Part shown: positions 35,441 to 45,600 of the stretch, piece after piece
How the letters are laid out: every line of letters starts with the position of its first letter
How positions within the stretch are numbered: position 1 is the first letter of the stretch
Assembly: GCF_004283755.1 (NCBI RefSeq)
Contig: NZ_SHMH01000001.1
Coordinates: 248,001-312,000, forward strand
DNA length: 64,000 bases
From: Pseudoxanthomonas winnipegensis
GTDB taxonomy: Bacteria; Pseudomonadota; Gammaproteobacteria; Xanthomonadales; Xanthomonadaceae
Direction of reading: 5' to 3'
Notes under the pieces: model-generated
Databases searched by the model: none
What the model was told of the DNA's origin: nothing
Seen by the model: the letters and a program-made list of their open reading frames with translations, nothing else
Position numbers and translations under genes: made by a program

Positions 35441-36049
35441 ATGCGCATGCCCGTCACGCTCCTGCTGCTGCCCCTGGCCCTCGCGCTGACCGCGCTGGCG
35501 TGGTCGGCTTCGGCGCGGGCCCAGGCGATCCATCGCTGCACCGACGCCAGCGGCGTGAGCGTGTTCACCGATCGCCGCTGCGAGGACCTGGGCGCGGCCA
35601 GCCGCGTGCCGCGCCCGCTGCCGACCATCGCCGGCGAGGCCGGCGACGCGCCGGCGCGCACCCACCTGGGCTGCCCGCGCAAGCTGTCCGACCTGGTCCA
35701 GCGCATCGGCGCGGCCATCGCCGCCAAGGACGCCAACGACCTGGCCGCGCTGTACCAGTGGAACGGCATCTCCGACGCGTCGGCCAATCGCCTGCTCGAC
35801 CGCATGGAGGGCATCGTGCGCCGGCCCCTGCTGGACGTCACCCCGGTGCTGCCGGCGCCCGACCCGGTGGTCGAGGCCGACGGCACCATCACCGATGCCA
35901 ACACCGATGGCTTCTATCCGCAGGCCACCCCGCCGCAGCGCCGGCGCCCGGTCGGACTGCGCCTGCAGCAGACGCTGTCCAACGGCACGCCCACCTCCAC
36001 GGTACTGGGCATCCGCCGCAGCTACGACTGCTTCTGGATCTCGCTCTGA
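35441..36049 (+). CDS. DUF4124 domain-containing exported protein
   Basis: Exported protein of 202 residues with a signal peptide (VTLLLLPLALALTALAWSASARA). Right after cleavage comes a DUF4124 module, AIHRCTDASGVSVFTDRRCED, a short beta domain with two Cys likely joined by a disulphide. The rest has CPRKLSDLVQRIGAAIAAKD, NRLLDRMEGIVRR and QQTLSNGTPTSTVLGIRRSYDCFWISL, with no known enzyme motif. DUF4124 proteins are envelope proteins of unknown function. ATGs at 35441 and 35447 are both usable. Convergent with the two-component genes. Confidence 0.8.
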   Translation: MRMPVTLLLLPLALALTALAWSASARAQAIHRCTDASGVSVFTDRRCEDLGAASRVPRPLPTIAGEAGDAPARTHLGCPRKLSDLVQRIGAAIAAKDANDLAALYQWNGISDASANRLLDRMEGIVRRPLLDVTPVLPAPDPVVEADGTITDANTDGFYPQATPPQRRRPVGLRLQQTLSNGTPTSTVLGIRRSYDCFWISL

Positions 36050-36125
36050 CCCACCATGCCCGCGGGTGCGGGCCTCCATGGTCGGAGGTGCCGCGAACGG
36101 CTCAGGAACGTCTTGGTCGCGGCCC

Positions 36126-37493
36126 TCAGGCCGGATGGAACCGCAGCGTGGCCACCACGCCGCGCTCGGCACCAGGCCGCACGCTGACCTGCCAGCCGTA
36201 GAGATCGCACAGCCGGCTGACGATGGACAGGCCGATGCCGCCGCCCTGGGAGTGCCCGGCGTGCGTGCCGCGATAGCCGCGGTCGAACAGCCGCGCGGCG
36301 TCCTCCTCGCTCAGGCCGGGGCCGGAGTCGATGACCTCGACCGCATCGCCCCGCACGCGCACCCGCACCGTGCCCTCCTGGGTGTACTTGACCGCATTGC
36401 CGACCAGGTTGCCCAGCGCCACCGACAGCGCCGCCTCGGGCGCATCGATGACCAGGTCCTGGTTGCCTTCCAGCATCAGCTCCAGCGGCTTGCCGCCGAT
36501 CTGCGCACGGTGCGAGTCCAGCAGCTGCTCGGCGACCTTGGCCACATTGCTGGTGCCCTGCCCACGCTCGTTGCGCGAGAGCAGCAGCAGCGAGCCGATC
36601 AGGTCCGAGCACGCCTGCTCGGCGCGCTGGATGCGCAGCAGGCGCGCCTGGATCTTGGGCTCCAGGTCGGGCTTGCCCAGCAGCAGCTCGGTCGCGCCGC
36701 GGATCACCGCCAGCGGCGTGCGCAACTCGTGGCTGACGTCGGCGTTGAACTCGCGATCGCGCTGCACGACCTCGGTCAGGCGGTTGGAATAGTCGTCCAG
36801 CGCGCGCGCCAGTTCGCCTACCTCGTCTTCGGGGAACAGCGGCCCCAGCTGGGTGGGGTTGCTGCTGCCGCGGTAGGCGCGCAGGCGATTGGCCAGCTCG
36901 GACACCGGGCTCATCACCCGCGAGGCCGCCCACCAGCCGATCAGCAGCGAGACCAGCGTGAACAGCAGCACCGTGGCATACAGGGTGCGCTTGAACTGCA
37001 CCTCGCCCAGCGCGACCTGGCCCATGTCGTAGGCGATGAAGAACCAGGCATTGGGCGTCTTGCGCACGCCGACCTTGTAGGCGAAGGGCTTGCCATCCGG
37101 ATCGGTGCCCGACATGGGGTGGATGCCGTCGTCGAGTTTTTCCCACTCGGGGAAATCGCGCCGCAGGCTGTCCAGCTTGTCCGGGCGATAGACGAAGCCC
37201 TTCATCTGCTGGACCGGGATGTCCAGGTTGCGCCCGCCGCTGGCCACATAGCTGCGCCAGGACGCTTCCATGTTGCGGTTCATCACGTCCTCGACCAGCT
37301 GGTTCTCCACGCGCTGGCGGGCCAGGATCGAGGCATAGGCGAACAGCACCGTCAGGCACAGACCCAGCAGGGCGAAGGACCAGACGATGCGGGTGCGCAG
37401 CCGCCGGCGGAACTTACGCGCCCGCGTCGCGGCCGGCCGCGCGGACGCGTGGCCCTCAGGCTTCGGGAGCGGCGATGCGGTAACCGATGCCAT
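36126..37493 (-). CDS. sensor histidine kinase, ColS/VgrS-like
   Basis: Inner-membrane sensor of 455 residues. TM1 about 36-57 and TM2 about 170-190 flank a periplasmic sensor of about 112 residues containing GRNLDIPVQQMKGFVYRPDK. HAMP about 190-242, then the dimerisation/phosphoacceptor domain FNADVSHELRTPLAVIRGA with His255, and the ATPase domain with N box LGNLVGNAVKYTQEG, G1 IDSGPGL, and G2 GGGIGLSIV. It is translated with the response regulator upstream (overlap of 38 bases). ColRS/VgrRS pairs in xanthomonads and pseudomonads respond to metals (zinc, iron) and envelope stress; assignment to that branch rests mostly on the regulator sequence. Confidence 0.88.
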   Translation of the reverse strand: MASVTASPLPKPEGHASARPAATRARKFRRRLRTRIVWSFALLGLCLTVLFAYASILARQRVENQLVEDVMNRNMEASWRSYVASGGRNLDIPVQQMKGFVYRPDKLDSLRRDFPEWEKLDDGIHPMSGTDPDGKPFAYKVGVRKTPNAWFFIAYDMGQVALGEVQFKRTLYATVLLFTLVSLLIGWWAASRVMSPVSELANRLRAYRGSSNPTQLGPLFPEDEVGELARALDDYSNRLTEVVQRDREFNADVSHELRTPLAVIRGATELLLGKPDLEPKIQARLLRIQRAEQACSDLIGSLLLLSRNERGQGTSNVAKVAEQLLDSHRAQIGGKPLELMLEGNQDLVIDAPEAALSVALGNLVGNAVKYTQEGTVRVRVRGDAVEVIDSGPGLSEEDAARLFDRGYRGTHAGHSQGGGIGLSIVSRLCDLYGWQVSVRPGAERGVVATLRFHPA

Positions 37494-38133
37494 GGCGGGT
37501 CTGGATGAGCGGGACTTCGAACGGCTTGTCGACCACCGCACGCAGACCATGGATGTGCACGCGCAGCGAGTCCGAGTCCGGCAGCTCCTCGCCCCACACG
37601 CGCGTCTCCAGCTCCTGGCGGGTGACCACCGCCGGCGAGGCCTCCATCAGCGCCTGCAGGATCTTCAGCGCGGTCGGGTTGAGCTGCAGCAGCTTGCCCT
37701 GGCGGCGCACTTCCAGCGTGTCCAGGTTGTATTCCAGGTCGCCCACGTCCAGCACGCGGGTCTGCACGCCCTTGCCGCGGCGCGAGAGCGCGTTGAGACG
37801 CACCTCCACTTCCTGCAGGGCGAAGGGCTTGATCAGGTAGTCGTCGGCGCCGGAGTCGAAGCCGGCCAGCTTGTTGTCCAGGCTGTCGCGGGCGGTGAGC
37901 ATCAGCACCGGGGTCTGCTTGCGCGCTTCGTTGCGCAGCTTGCGGCAGACCTCCAGGCCATCCATGCCGGGCAGGTTGAGGTCGAGCACGATGGCGTCGA
38001 AGTCGTGGACCACGGCCAGGTGCAGGCCGGTGACGCCGTCGGCGGCGAAATCCACGGTGTGGCCGCGATCTTCGAGGTAATCCCCCAGATTGGCGGCGAT
38101 ATCGCTGTTGTCTTCGATGACGAGGATGCGCAT
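37456..38133 (-). CDS. OmpR-family response regulator, ColR/VgrR-like
   Basis: Regulator of 225 residues. Receiver domain 1-115: acidic pair in MRILVIEDNSD, phosphoacceptor Asp51 in AIVLDLNLPGMDG, Thr in VLMLTARDSLDNKL and Lys in DDYLIKPFALQEVEVR. A C-terminal winged helix follows, with LLQLNPTALKILQALMEASP and DSLRVHIHGLRAVVDKPF, ending in QTRHGIGYRIA. NSDIAANLGDYLEDRGHTVDFA followed by GLHLAVVHDFDAIVLD is close to ColR of Pseudomonas. AGGAG lies before ATG 38133. It is followed by its kinase gene with overlapping ends, so kinase level follows regulator level. Confidence 0.9.
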   Translation of the reverse strand: MRILVIEDNSDIAANLGDYLEDRGHTVDFAADGVTGLHLAVVHDFDAIVLDLNLPGMDGLEVCRKLRNEARKQTPVLMLTARDSLDNKLAGFDSGADDYLIKPFALQEVEVRLNALSRRGKGVQTRVLDVGDLEYNLDTLEVRRQGKLLQLNPTALKILQALMEASPAVVTRQELETRVWGEELPDSDSLRVHIHGLRAVVDKPFEVPLIQTRHGIGYRIAAPEA

Positions 38134-38319
38134 GTCAGCAGGTCTCCTGCGGCCGGGCGGCCGGGACGGCGCCAGCACGGCGCATCGGGAATGGGAAAGT
38201 CATGGGGATCCTTGGGTTGTTCCTGTGCGGGCCAAGCCGCGGCGGGCCGGCCTGTTCAGCCTTCCGCGCGGGACGGGGCGATTCTGTCACACCGTCGGTG
38301 AGCCTCCCTGCATGGCCGT

Positions 38320-39237
38320 TCACGTTCGGCTGGCGGGGCGGCGTGCGAGGGGGGCTGGGCGTTGGACCGCGGCGGCGGCCACCAGTTCCACCACCGCCCC
38401 GGCGATGTCCACCCCGGAGACCTGCTCGATACCTTCCAGCCCCGGCGTGGAATTAACCTCCAGCACCAGCGGGCCGCGCGCCGAGCGGATCAGGTCCACG
38501 CCGGCCACGCCCAGGCCCAGCACCTGGGCCGCGCGCACGGCCACGGCCGCCTCTTCGTCGCTGGCGATCGCCGGAAACGCCTCGCCGCCACGATGCAGGT
38601 TGGAACGGAAGTCGCCCTCCGGCGCCTGCCGGCGCATCGCCGCCACCACCCGGTCGCCGACCACGAAGCAGCGCAGGTCCGCGCCCTTGGCCTCCTCGAC
38701 GAACTCCTGCACCACGAAGCTGGCGTACAGCCCGCGCAGCGCCTCGATTACCGAACGCGAGGCCGAGGGCTTCTCGGTCAGCATCACCCCGGCGCCCTGC
38801 GCGCCCTCGTTGAGCTTGATCACGTGCGGCGGCGGGCCCAGCAGCGCCAGCAGGTCGGCGGTGTCGTCCGGGTTGTCGCCGAACACGGTGGCCGGCAGGT
38901 CGATGCCGTGGGCGGCCAGCAGCTGGTGCGCACGCAGCTTGTCGCGCGCGCGCAGGATCGCATCGGAGCTGTTGGGCGTGTGGCAGCCCATCAGCTCGAA
39001 CTGGCGCAGCACCGCGGTGGCGTAGCGGGTGACCGAGGCGCCGATGCGCGGAATGACCGCGTCGAAACCGGACAGGGTGGCGCCCTTGTAGCGCAGGTCG
39101 AAGCGGCCGCGGTCGATGCGCATGTAGCAGCGCAGCGGATCGAGCACGCGCACGGTGTGGCCGCGCTGGCGTCCGGCCTCGACCAGGCGCTTGGTCGAAT
39201 ACAGCCGCGTGTTGCGGGAGAGGATCGCCAGTTTCAT
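38320..39237 (-). CDS. rimK: ATP-grasp glutamate ligase RimK
   Basis: ATP-grasp enzyme of 305 residues that adds glutamates to the C-terminus of ribosomal protein S6 (and makes poly-glutamate in E. coli). N-terminus [25 protein letters not shown]-grasp core from about 95 with [67 protein letters not shown] and [13 protein letters not shown], the Mg-binding Glu/Asn. Length and motifs match RimK. The C-terminal tail is Ala/Arg-rich and variable. Transcribed leftward as a single gene; the 186-base gap to the regulator start has no other gene. Confidence 0.93.
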   Translation of the reverse strand: MKLAILSRNTRLYSTKRLVEAGRQRGHTVRVLDPLRCYMRIDRGRFDLRYKGATLSGFDAVIPRIGASVTRYATAVLRQFELMGCHTPNSSDAILRARDKLRAHQLLAAHGIDLPATVFGDNPDDTADLLALLGPPPHVIKLNEGAQGAGVMLTEKPSASRSVIEALRGLYASFVVQEFVEEAKGADLRCFVVGDRVVAAMRRQAPEGDFRSNLHRGGEAFPAIASDEEAAVAVRAAQVLGLGVAGVDLIRSARGPLVLEVNSTPGLEGIEQVSGVDIAGAVVELVAAAAVQRPAPLARRPASRT

Positions 39238-39316
39238 GCGGCTGCGGGCCGGGGTCGAAAACGGCGCACAGCATGACACGGCGCCGTGACCGCTCATGCG
39301 CGCGCCGCCGCGGCCC

Positions 39317-40606
39317 TCAGTCGACGGTGCAGTCGACCGAGAAGGTCAGCGCGCCGCCCACCGGCAAGGTCTGCAGCTGCAGGCCGGTGTTGGACTGCAG
39401 TGCGGCCAGCAGCGCGGCATCGCTGCCGGTCGGGCAGATCGCGCCGCCGCTGGCGTTGCCGCAGCGGGCCGCGGTGCAGGTCAGGCCCGCCGCGGCCGGA
39501 TCGCGGAGTACCGCGCCATCGGCGGCGACCGGCCCCGCATTGCCGACCACGATCCGGTAGCTGGTCGCCTCGCCACGGGTCAGCGTGTCGCCGGCCTGAT
39601 CGTTGGGACCGGACGACGGTGTATTGGTCTTGGTCACGCTCAGCTCGGCGCGCAGCGAATAGCACACCCGCACCGATCCGTTGCGCCCGCTGCCGCCGCC
39701 GTCGGCGCCGGCCACGCGTGTGGGCGAGGTCGCACTGGCCGCGACATAGGAACCGCCACCGCCCGGATAGGCCGACTCGGGCGCACCGCCGCCGCCGGAG
39801 TATCCACCGCCGCCGCCACTCTCACGATCGTCCGCGCCACCGCCGCCGCACACGCCCCAGCCGCCGGCCGCGCCGATGCGATCGCCGGCCATCGGTTCGC
39901 CCGTGCCACCGGCGCCCCCGGAAGCCCCGTTGATCGAACACTGGCCGCCGCCCCGCGCGCCCTGGTGCGCGCCCGCATAGGTCACGCCCTGGCCGGGACT
40001 GTTGAAGCCACCGCCACCGGCACCACCGTCGCCGGTCTGGCAGGTGGTGCTGCCATCGGCGGCGACTTCACCGAACTGGCCCCCTGCCCCGTTGACGCCA
40101 CCCAGCCCGCCGGCCGCGCAGTCGCCGCCGGTCGGCGAACCGCCGTTACCGCCATCCAGGCCCGCGCGCCCGCCGCCGCCGTTGCCGGTGTTGTCGTCGC
40201 CACCGCCCGCGCCGGCGATCAGTGCCAGCGTGCCGTTGAGATACGCGCCCGAGGCGCCGCCGCCACCGGACTCCTGGTCGTTGGCGCCGGGCGGTGCCTG
40301 GCCCGCCAGCAGCGTGATCACATCGCCCGGCGCGACGGCGAACGTGCCTTCGACCCGCGCGCCGGCGCCGCCCTGATACGGGTTGGGCGTGCGCTCGCCG
40401 CCGTCGGCGCCGACGGCGATCAGACGCACCGAGGTCACCCGCGCCGGCACGGTGAACGTGGCGGGCGCATTGCCCGTGTAGGCATACAGGCGGGTCTGCT
40501 CGAGACCGGCCGGGCAGCTGGTGACTTCCTGGGCCTGGGCCGAGGCCAGGGCCGCAAGCAGCGCCAGGCCGAGCCCCACACGGACGAACACGAACGAAGA
40601 CTTCAT
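39317..40606 (-). CDS. secreted glycine-rich protein with C-terminal DUF11-like domain
   Basis: Exported protein of 429 residues with a signal peptide [20 protein letters not shown]...AQAQ. After a beta region with [21 protein letters not shown] comes a glycine-rich domain (about 75-310) with many Gly clusters and acidic/aromatic turns ([23 protein letters not shown]), the pattern of ALK-type glycine-rich modules that pack as polyglycine-II helices. Residues 320-429 are a DUF11-like domain ([19 protein letters not shown]...), with four Cys and the terminal CTVD. The same C-terminal domain ends the CshA/GEVED protein of the next operon. It is separated from that operon by a REP cluster but read in the same direction, so it is probably a second cargo of the same surface system. 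Confidence 0.8.
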   Translation of the reverse strand: MKSSFVFVRVGLGLALLAALASAQAQEVTSCPAGLEQTRLYAYTGNAPATFTVPARVTSVRLIAVGADGGERTPNPYQGGAGARVEGTFAVAPGDVITLLAGQAPPGANDQESGGGGASGAYLNGTLALIAGAGGGDDNTGNGGGGRAGLDGGNGGSPTGGDCAAGGLGGVNGAGGQFGEVAADGSTTCQTGDGGAGGGGFNSPGQGVTYAGAHQGARGGGQCSINGASGGAGGTGEPMAGDRIGAAGGWGVCGGGGADDRESGGGGGYSGGGGAPESAYPGGGGSYVAASATSPTRVAGADGGGSGRNGSVRVCYSLRAELSVTKTNTPSSGPNDQAGDTLTRGEATSYRIVVGNAGPVAADGAVLRDPAAAGLTCTAARCGNASGGAICPTGSDAALLAALQSNTGLQLQTLPVGGALTFSVDCTVD

Positions 40607-40731
40607 CGAACCTGGGGACCTTGCTCAATCACGGGAAATGCCCGATCGCGGTTGAAACCGCGAAGCTGAGGCCTTTGGTAGAAGCCCCCGCCTTGGGGAG
40701 CAACTTTCTCATCAAATCTTGCGGCCTGCCT

Positions 40732-40826
40732 GTAGAGCGGAGCTTGTGGCAATCCCCTCTTGGGGACTCCGCTGCTCTTCGTTCGGTTAGTGGGGGAGGG
40801 CCCCAGCGGAGCAAGCTCCGCTCTAC
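40732..40826. repeat. REP pair (BIME), one copy interrupted
   Basis: The 312-base gap 40607-40918 holds a GTAG-headed REP starting at 40732, whose palindrome is split by about 20 extra bases (40747-40766), themselves containing TCCCCTCTTGGGGA. An intact inverted copy lies at 40805-40826. A further imperfect GCCGC/GGCGGC hairpin lies at about 40830-40890. Unlike the other four REP pairs, this one lies between two genes on the same strand. Confidence 0.75.
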
Positions 40827-40918
40827 AGGGGGGAGCCGCGATGGCGGCGATAGGGCTTTGCCGGGAAAGCCTCACCGCCGCCATGCCGCCCCCCCACGAT
40901 GGGGAGTGCGGCAGGATC

Positions 40919-42604
40919 TTAGTCGACCGTGCAGGTGACGGTCAGCGTGACCGTGCCGGCGTTGGGCAGCGTGGGAATCGCAGCCCCGCCGGAGCTTTGC
41001 AGGGCACCCAACAGCGTGCTGCCGCTGGCCTGGGTCGGACAGGCCGCGCCGTTGGTGGTGCCGGTGCAGCTGGCGCTGGTGCAGGTCAGGCCGCTGCTGG
41101 CCGGATCGCGCACGATCGCGCCATTGGCGGCCTGCGGACCGTTGTTGGTGACCACGATGGTGTAGGTCTGGCTCGAGCCCTTGACCACCGTGTCGTTGGC
41201 CTGATCGCTGGCGCCCGCCGCGGGCGTGTTGGTCTTGGTGACCACCAGGTTGGCGCTGGCCTGGGCGATGGTGATCTGCGCGTCCTCGACCTCGCCGCTG
41301 GTCGCCGTGCCGGCGGGGCTGGCGACCTCGCTGGCGTTCTGCGCGTAACGCAGGCGGACCCAGGTCGTGCCGGCCTGGATGTCGTTGGGCACCGTCCAGC
41401 TCAGGCTGGCCGTGCCATTGGCACCCGAGCATGTGCCGGCGGCGCGCTCGTCGCTGTCGAAGGTGCCGTTGCCGTCGAAGTCGATCCAGCCGGCCACCGT
41501 GCCGGTGCCGCTGCAGGCGATGCTGCGCGTCAGCACGGTGCTCCCGCTGCCGGCATTGATCGCCGGCGAGGTGGGCCAGCCGTTCTCCTCATTGGCGCCG
41601 GCGATGCCGTAGGCGTTGTCGGACGACGACGTACCGGGCTCGCCATCCGGGCCGACCGTGCCCACGTGATCGGTGGTCAGCGGCGACAGGCCACCAGGGC
41701 TAAATAACCTGTCGTTGATGTTCGTGCCGCTGGCCGACACGCCGCTGTCGTCGCCGTGCACCCAGTCGTAGAACAGGTGCGCGGCGGTGCCATAGCTGCT
41801 GGGCGCATCGCCGTAGTCCGCGCGCGGCACGAGCAGGCCGATGGACATGGCGGTGATACCGCCGCCGCGCATGGCGAAGGACATGCTGGGCGTGGCGGTC
41901 GGCGTGGTGAAGGTCAGGTAGCTGAGCGCCACGGGACTGGTGCCGCCGCCCTGCCCGCCCGGACCGAACTCCATGGTCTGGCTGCCGCCGTTGGTGGTCT
42001 TGGTGGCGGTATAGGGATTGCCGTTGCCGGCGAACATCTCCAGGATGTTCCAGTTGCCCGCGGCCGTGCCGCGGATGTATTCGCTGGGGACGCCGTTGCC
42101 GTCCAAGGTGGATTCGAGCGACTCGGCATCGGCGATGACCAGGCCGGGAATCGGATACGACGCCCCGTTGCGGGTCGCCGAGCAGTCGATATCGAAGCTG
42201 GCCGTCGAGGTCATCGCCGTGGCCAGACCCGCCACCAGATTGTTGGCGCCGCCGGTGCCATCGATGTTGTACATGTCCTCCAGGCCATCGCCGCTGTAAT
42301 CGCCGGAGCGATAGCTGCTCAGCGCGCCATTGAGGTTGGACAGGGTGCAGGTCACCTGGATCTGCTGGCCGTTGGCCACCTGCAGGGTGGCCGTGGTCTG
42401 CGCGCCGTTGGCCAGCGCCACGCCATCGGTGCCGTTGACACCGCCGCCCCAGGTCAGCCAGAGGATCTCGTTGCGGTACTTGCCCGTGCCGCCGGTGGCG
42501 TAGGCCGCGGCCTGCGCCTGCTGCATCGGCGCCAGCGCCGCGCCGGCGGCCAGCGCCAGCCCCAGGCCGCGCGCGGCCCAGCCATGGATGAAGTGCTTGC
42601 GCAT
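40919..42604 (-). CDS. CshA-type/GEVED adhesin with C-terminal DUF11-like domain
   Basis: Exported protein of 561 residues. Signal peptide about 1-33. Residues about 38-240 resemble the N-terminal module of CshA/CshB fibrillar adhesins: YRNEILWLTWGGGVNGTDGV, VTCTLSNLNG and IRGTAAGNWNILEMFAG. Residues 355-443 are a GEVED domain: VAGWIDFDGNGTFDSDERA, TWVRLRYAQNASEVASPAG and SGEVEDAQITI, with Asp/Asn-rich calcium-type loops. Residues 451-561 are a DUF11-like domain with C-x4-C-x8-C spacing, ending in TCTVD. The ATG overlaps the preceding stop by one base (TGATG), so it is translated in step with the barrel gene. Likely a surface adhesin displayed by its two upstream partners. Confidence 0.85.
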   Translation of the reverse strand: MRKHFIHGWAARGLGLALAAGAALAPMQQAQAAAYATGGTGKYRNEILWLTWGGGVNGTDGVALANGAQTTATLQVANGQQIQVTCTLSNLNGALSSYRSGDYSGDGLEDMYNIDGTGGANNLVAGLATAMTSTASFDIDCSATRNGASYPIPGLVIADAESLESTLDGNGVPSEYIRGTAAGNWNILEMFAGNGNPYTATKTTNGGSQTMEFGPGGQGGGTSPVALSYLTFTTPTATPSMSFAMRGGGITAMSIGLLVPRADYGDAPSSYGTAAHLFYDWVHGDDSGVSASGTNINDRLFSPGGLSPLTTDHVGTVGPDGEPGTSSSDNAYGIAGANEENGWPTSPAINAGSGSTVLTRSIACSGTGTVAGWIDFDGNGTFDSDERAAGTCSGANGTASLSWTVPNDIQAGTTWVRLRYAQNASEVASPAGTATSGEVEDAQITIAQASANLVVTKTNTPAAGASDQANDTVVKGSSQTYTIVVTNNGPQAANGAIVRDPASSGLTCTSASCTGTTNGAACPTQASGSTLLGALQSSGGAAIPTLPNAGTVTLTVTCTVD

Positions 42605-45600
42605 CAGTAGCTCCCCACCAGGTTGATGAACCAGCCCTTGTGGTCGTAGTCGAAGTCGGTCAGGTCGTCGCTGAACTGGGTGAAGTTGTAGCCCAGCCCG
42701 ATCCGCAGGTTCTTGCCGATGTCGCGGTCCACGCCGGCCAGCCAGCCCTGGCGGTTGCCGCCGTCCTCGACCTTGAGCAGGCGGTACTCGCCCATCGCAT
42801 GCCATTGCTGGCCCAGGTCGTAGCGCACGGTGGTGCCGTAGAAGGTCGTGGTCGAATCGAACCACTGGCCCGTGCCGCGGCCGTAGCGCGCCTTGCCCAC
42901 ACGCTGGGCGACCTTGGCCGCGAACTCCCAGCGCTGGTCGGGCTTGTACACACCTTCCAGCGAGAGCACCTGGGTCTTCTGGTCGTAGTCGTGCCCGCCG
43001 ATCTGCGCCAGCGTGGCCAGGTCGTACAGATAGGTGTAGCGGCCGAACACGGCCCAGCGCACCGAGTCCCAAGGACGCCAGGCGAAGCCCAGGTTGCCCT
43101 GGATGAACCTGGCGCCGGCGAGCGGATCGAGCTTGTCGTCGGTGTCGGAGTAGTTCAGGCGACCGGCGATGCGCCAGCTGTCGTTGAAGCGATGCGTCAG
43201 GCGATTGGTGGACACCCACTGCTCGCGCTCCTCCGCACCGGTGTCGCGCCGCCATTCCACCTTGGAGGCCCAATCCGTATCGGGCGAGGTGCGGCCCAGG
43301 CTGACGCTGATCGCGCGCCGCTCGACTTGCCCGCCGGCGCTGTTGACCAGATCGCCGCGCTGCAGGGTGAAGCCGCTGGTCCAGCCCTGCGCCGGGTAGA
43401 AATCCAGGCCGAAGGTATGCGCCAGGCCGGACTCGCCGGCGGTGTCGTCCTTGAGGAACTGGCTCTCGTTGAACACGTTGATCTGGTTGGACAGGCGCCA
43501 GCGCTGGCCCAGCGTCCAGCCGTCGCGCGCGCTGTTGTTGAACAGCGGGTCGTAGGCCTGGGTGTCGTCGTGGGTGGCGGTGTAGGCGCCGTACAGGCTG
43601 TGATCGGGCGTGAGGCGGTACTCGGCATTGACCGTGGCCGCATCGCCCCGATCGCCGCTGGTGACTTCCGCGCCGACCGAGGACAGGTTGCCGAACAGGT
43701 ACTTGCCGCCGACGGTGTAGGCGTCGTTGTCGGCGTACTTGCCGTGGTCGTCGTCCAGGGTCAGCTGCGCCTGCCCATACAGGTCGAAGGTGTCGCCGAA
43801 GCGGTGCGTGTACTTCAACGCGCCCAGCAGGCCGGCGGCGTCGCCGACGGTGCGCTGCTCCTCGACGCGGCGGATCTCGGCGGCCAGCGTGTCGAAGTCG
43901 CCGATGCGCCACTCGCTGGTGACCTGGGCCTGGATCAGCGACTGCGCACCGCTCTGCGTCTTGCTGTAGCGCGCGTACACGCTCAGGTCCTGGGTGAACT
44001 GGCCGGTGACTTCCGCGCCGTACTCGGTGAGGTCCTCGCCGGTGTCGTAGCGGCTGATCGAATAGCCAGCGCCGACCTCGCGCCACCACGCGCCGGCCGC
44101 CCAGTCCTGCTGGGTCCAGCCGAGCTCCTTCAGATTGGCGCGCGCCTCCACGGCCTTGGCCTCGCCCTGGCGCGGGCCGGTGGCGTTGATCTGGGTGAAG
44201 GTGAAGCCGCCGTTGTCGGAAAAGAACACCGGCGTGGCGTAGGACTCGGTCTGGCTGTACTCGGCCTTCAGATAGGTGCCGCGACCGGCCTGCAGGGTGA
44301 CATCGCCGCCCTTGAGCGTGTAGTCCTCGCCGCTGCGGTTCTCGTCGACATAGGTCGCACCGACGGCCACGTGGTCGCCCAGCCACTGCTTGCCGCGGAA
44401 GCCTGCGGTGAACTCGTCGTCGTCGAACCCGGTCGGGACGAATTCGTAGTCCACTAGCAGGCGCTGCGTATAGCCGTCCAGCGGCGTGTCGCGGGTGAGC
44501 GTGGTGACGTTGTCGCGCGTGATCTGCGCCAGCGGACGGGTCAGCAGGATGCGACCCTGGATCTGGTCGATCTCGTAGTCCACCCCACGCACCAGCGTCG
44601 CCCGGTCGACCACGCGGCCGGTGGTCGGGTCGCTGACTTCCAGCACCACCTGGTCGGAACCGGCCAGGATCTCGGTGTGCTTGAGGTAGTACAGGCTGCC
44701 GCCGGTGCCGAGGAACTCGCTATGCCCCGGCGCGCTCTGCGCCTGCGAGCCGAACGCGCGCACCTGGGTCTTGGCCTCGCCCCAGGGATTGATCGCGTGC
44801 GAGCGCCAGTCGATCGCCGCGCCGTACAGCGAGCGCACGTACTGGGCGTACTCGGTGTCGGTGAAGCCGGTGGCGTAGTTGCCCCACAGCGCCTGGTTCT
44901 TGTCCCAGTCCACGCGCACGTAGAACCGGCCCTGCGTGTCCACGTCGCGACGCACGGACGAGTCGTCGCCGTAGGTCGGGTAGTACAGGTCCGGGTCCAG
45001 GCTGCGGAACACGTCCGTGGCATAGGCCTGGGTGAAGTGGTCGAACAGGTGCTCCAGATCCTGCTCGGTGGTGTCCGCCTGCGCGGTCACCAGGTACTTG
45101 CCGTTGAACTTGGCCTTGCCGTAGAAGGCCAGGCGGCCGTCGCTGATGATGTCGTCGGCGTAGCGCGGATCGGTGGCCGACAGCGTCGCGGTCGAACCGG
45201 ACACCTTGTTCTGCGCCACGGTCACATCGGCCAGGCCGACGCCGAAGAAATAGCGCCCGGTGACATCCACATCCAGCGTGCGGTGCGCGGCCGGCACGCC
45301 GGTGCCCGCGGCCGCGCCGCCCAGCCCGTCGGCGTCGTCCTGCAGCGCCACGTCGAAGCTGTGATGGCCCACCGGCACCAGGTACTCGGCGGCGAACTTG
45401 CGCTCCAGGTCGACCGGATAGGTCTCGCCGTTGATCGCCAGCTGGTAACCCTCGGGCAGGTTGCGGCCCTGGATGCGTACGCGCGAGCCGTACAGCGGGA
45501 TGTTCTGCAGGCGCAGCCCGTTGCCGGCGAACACGTCCTCCACCAGGCGCTGGGTCTGGGCCTGGTCGTCGGTCAACGCCGTGCCGAGGCTGCGTTCGGT

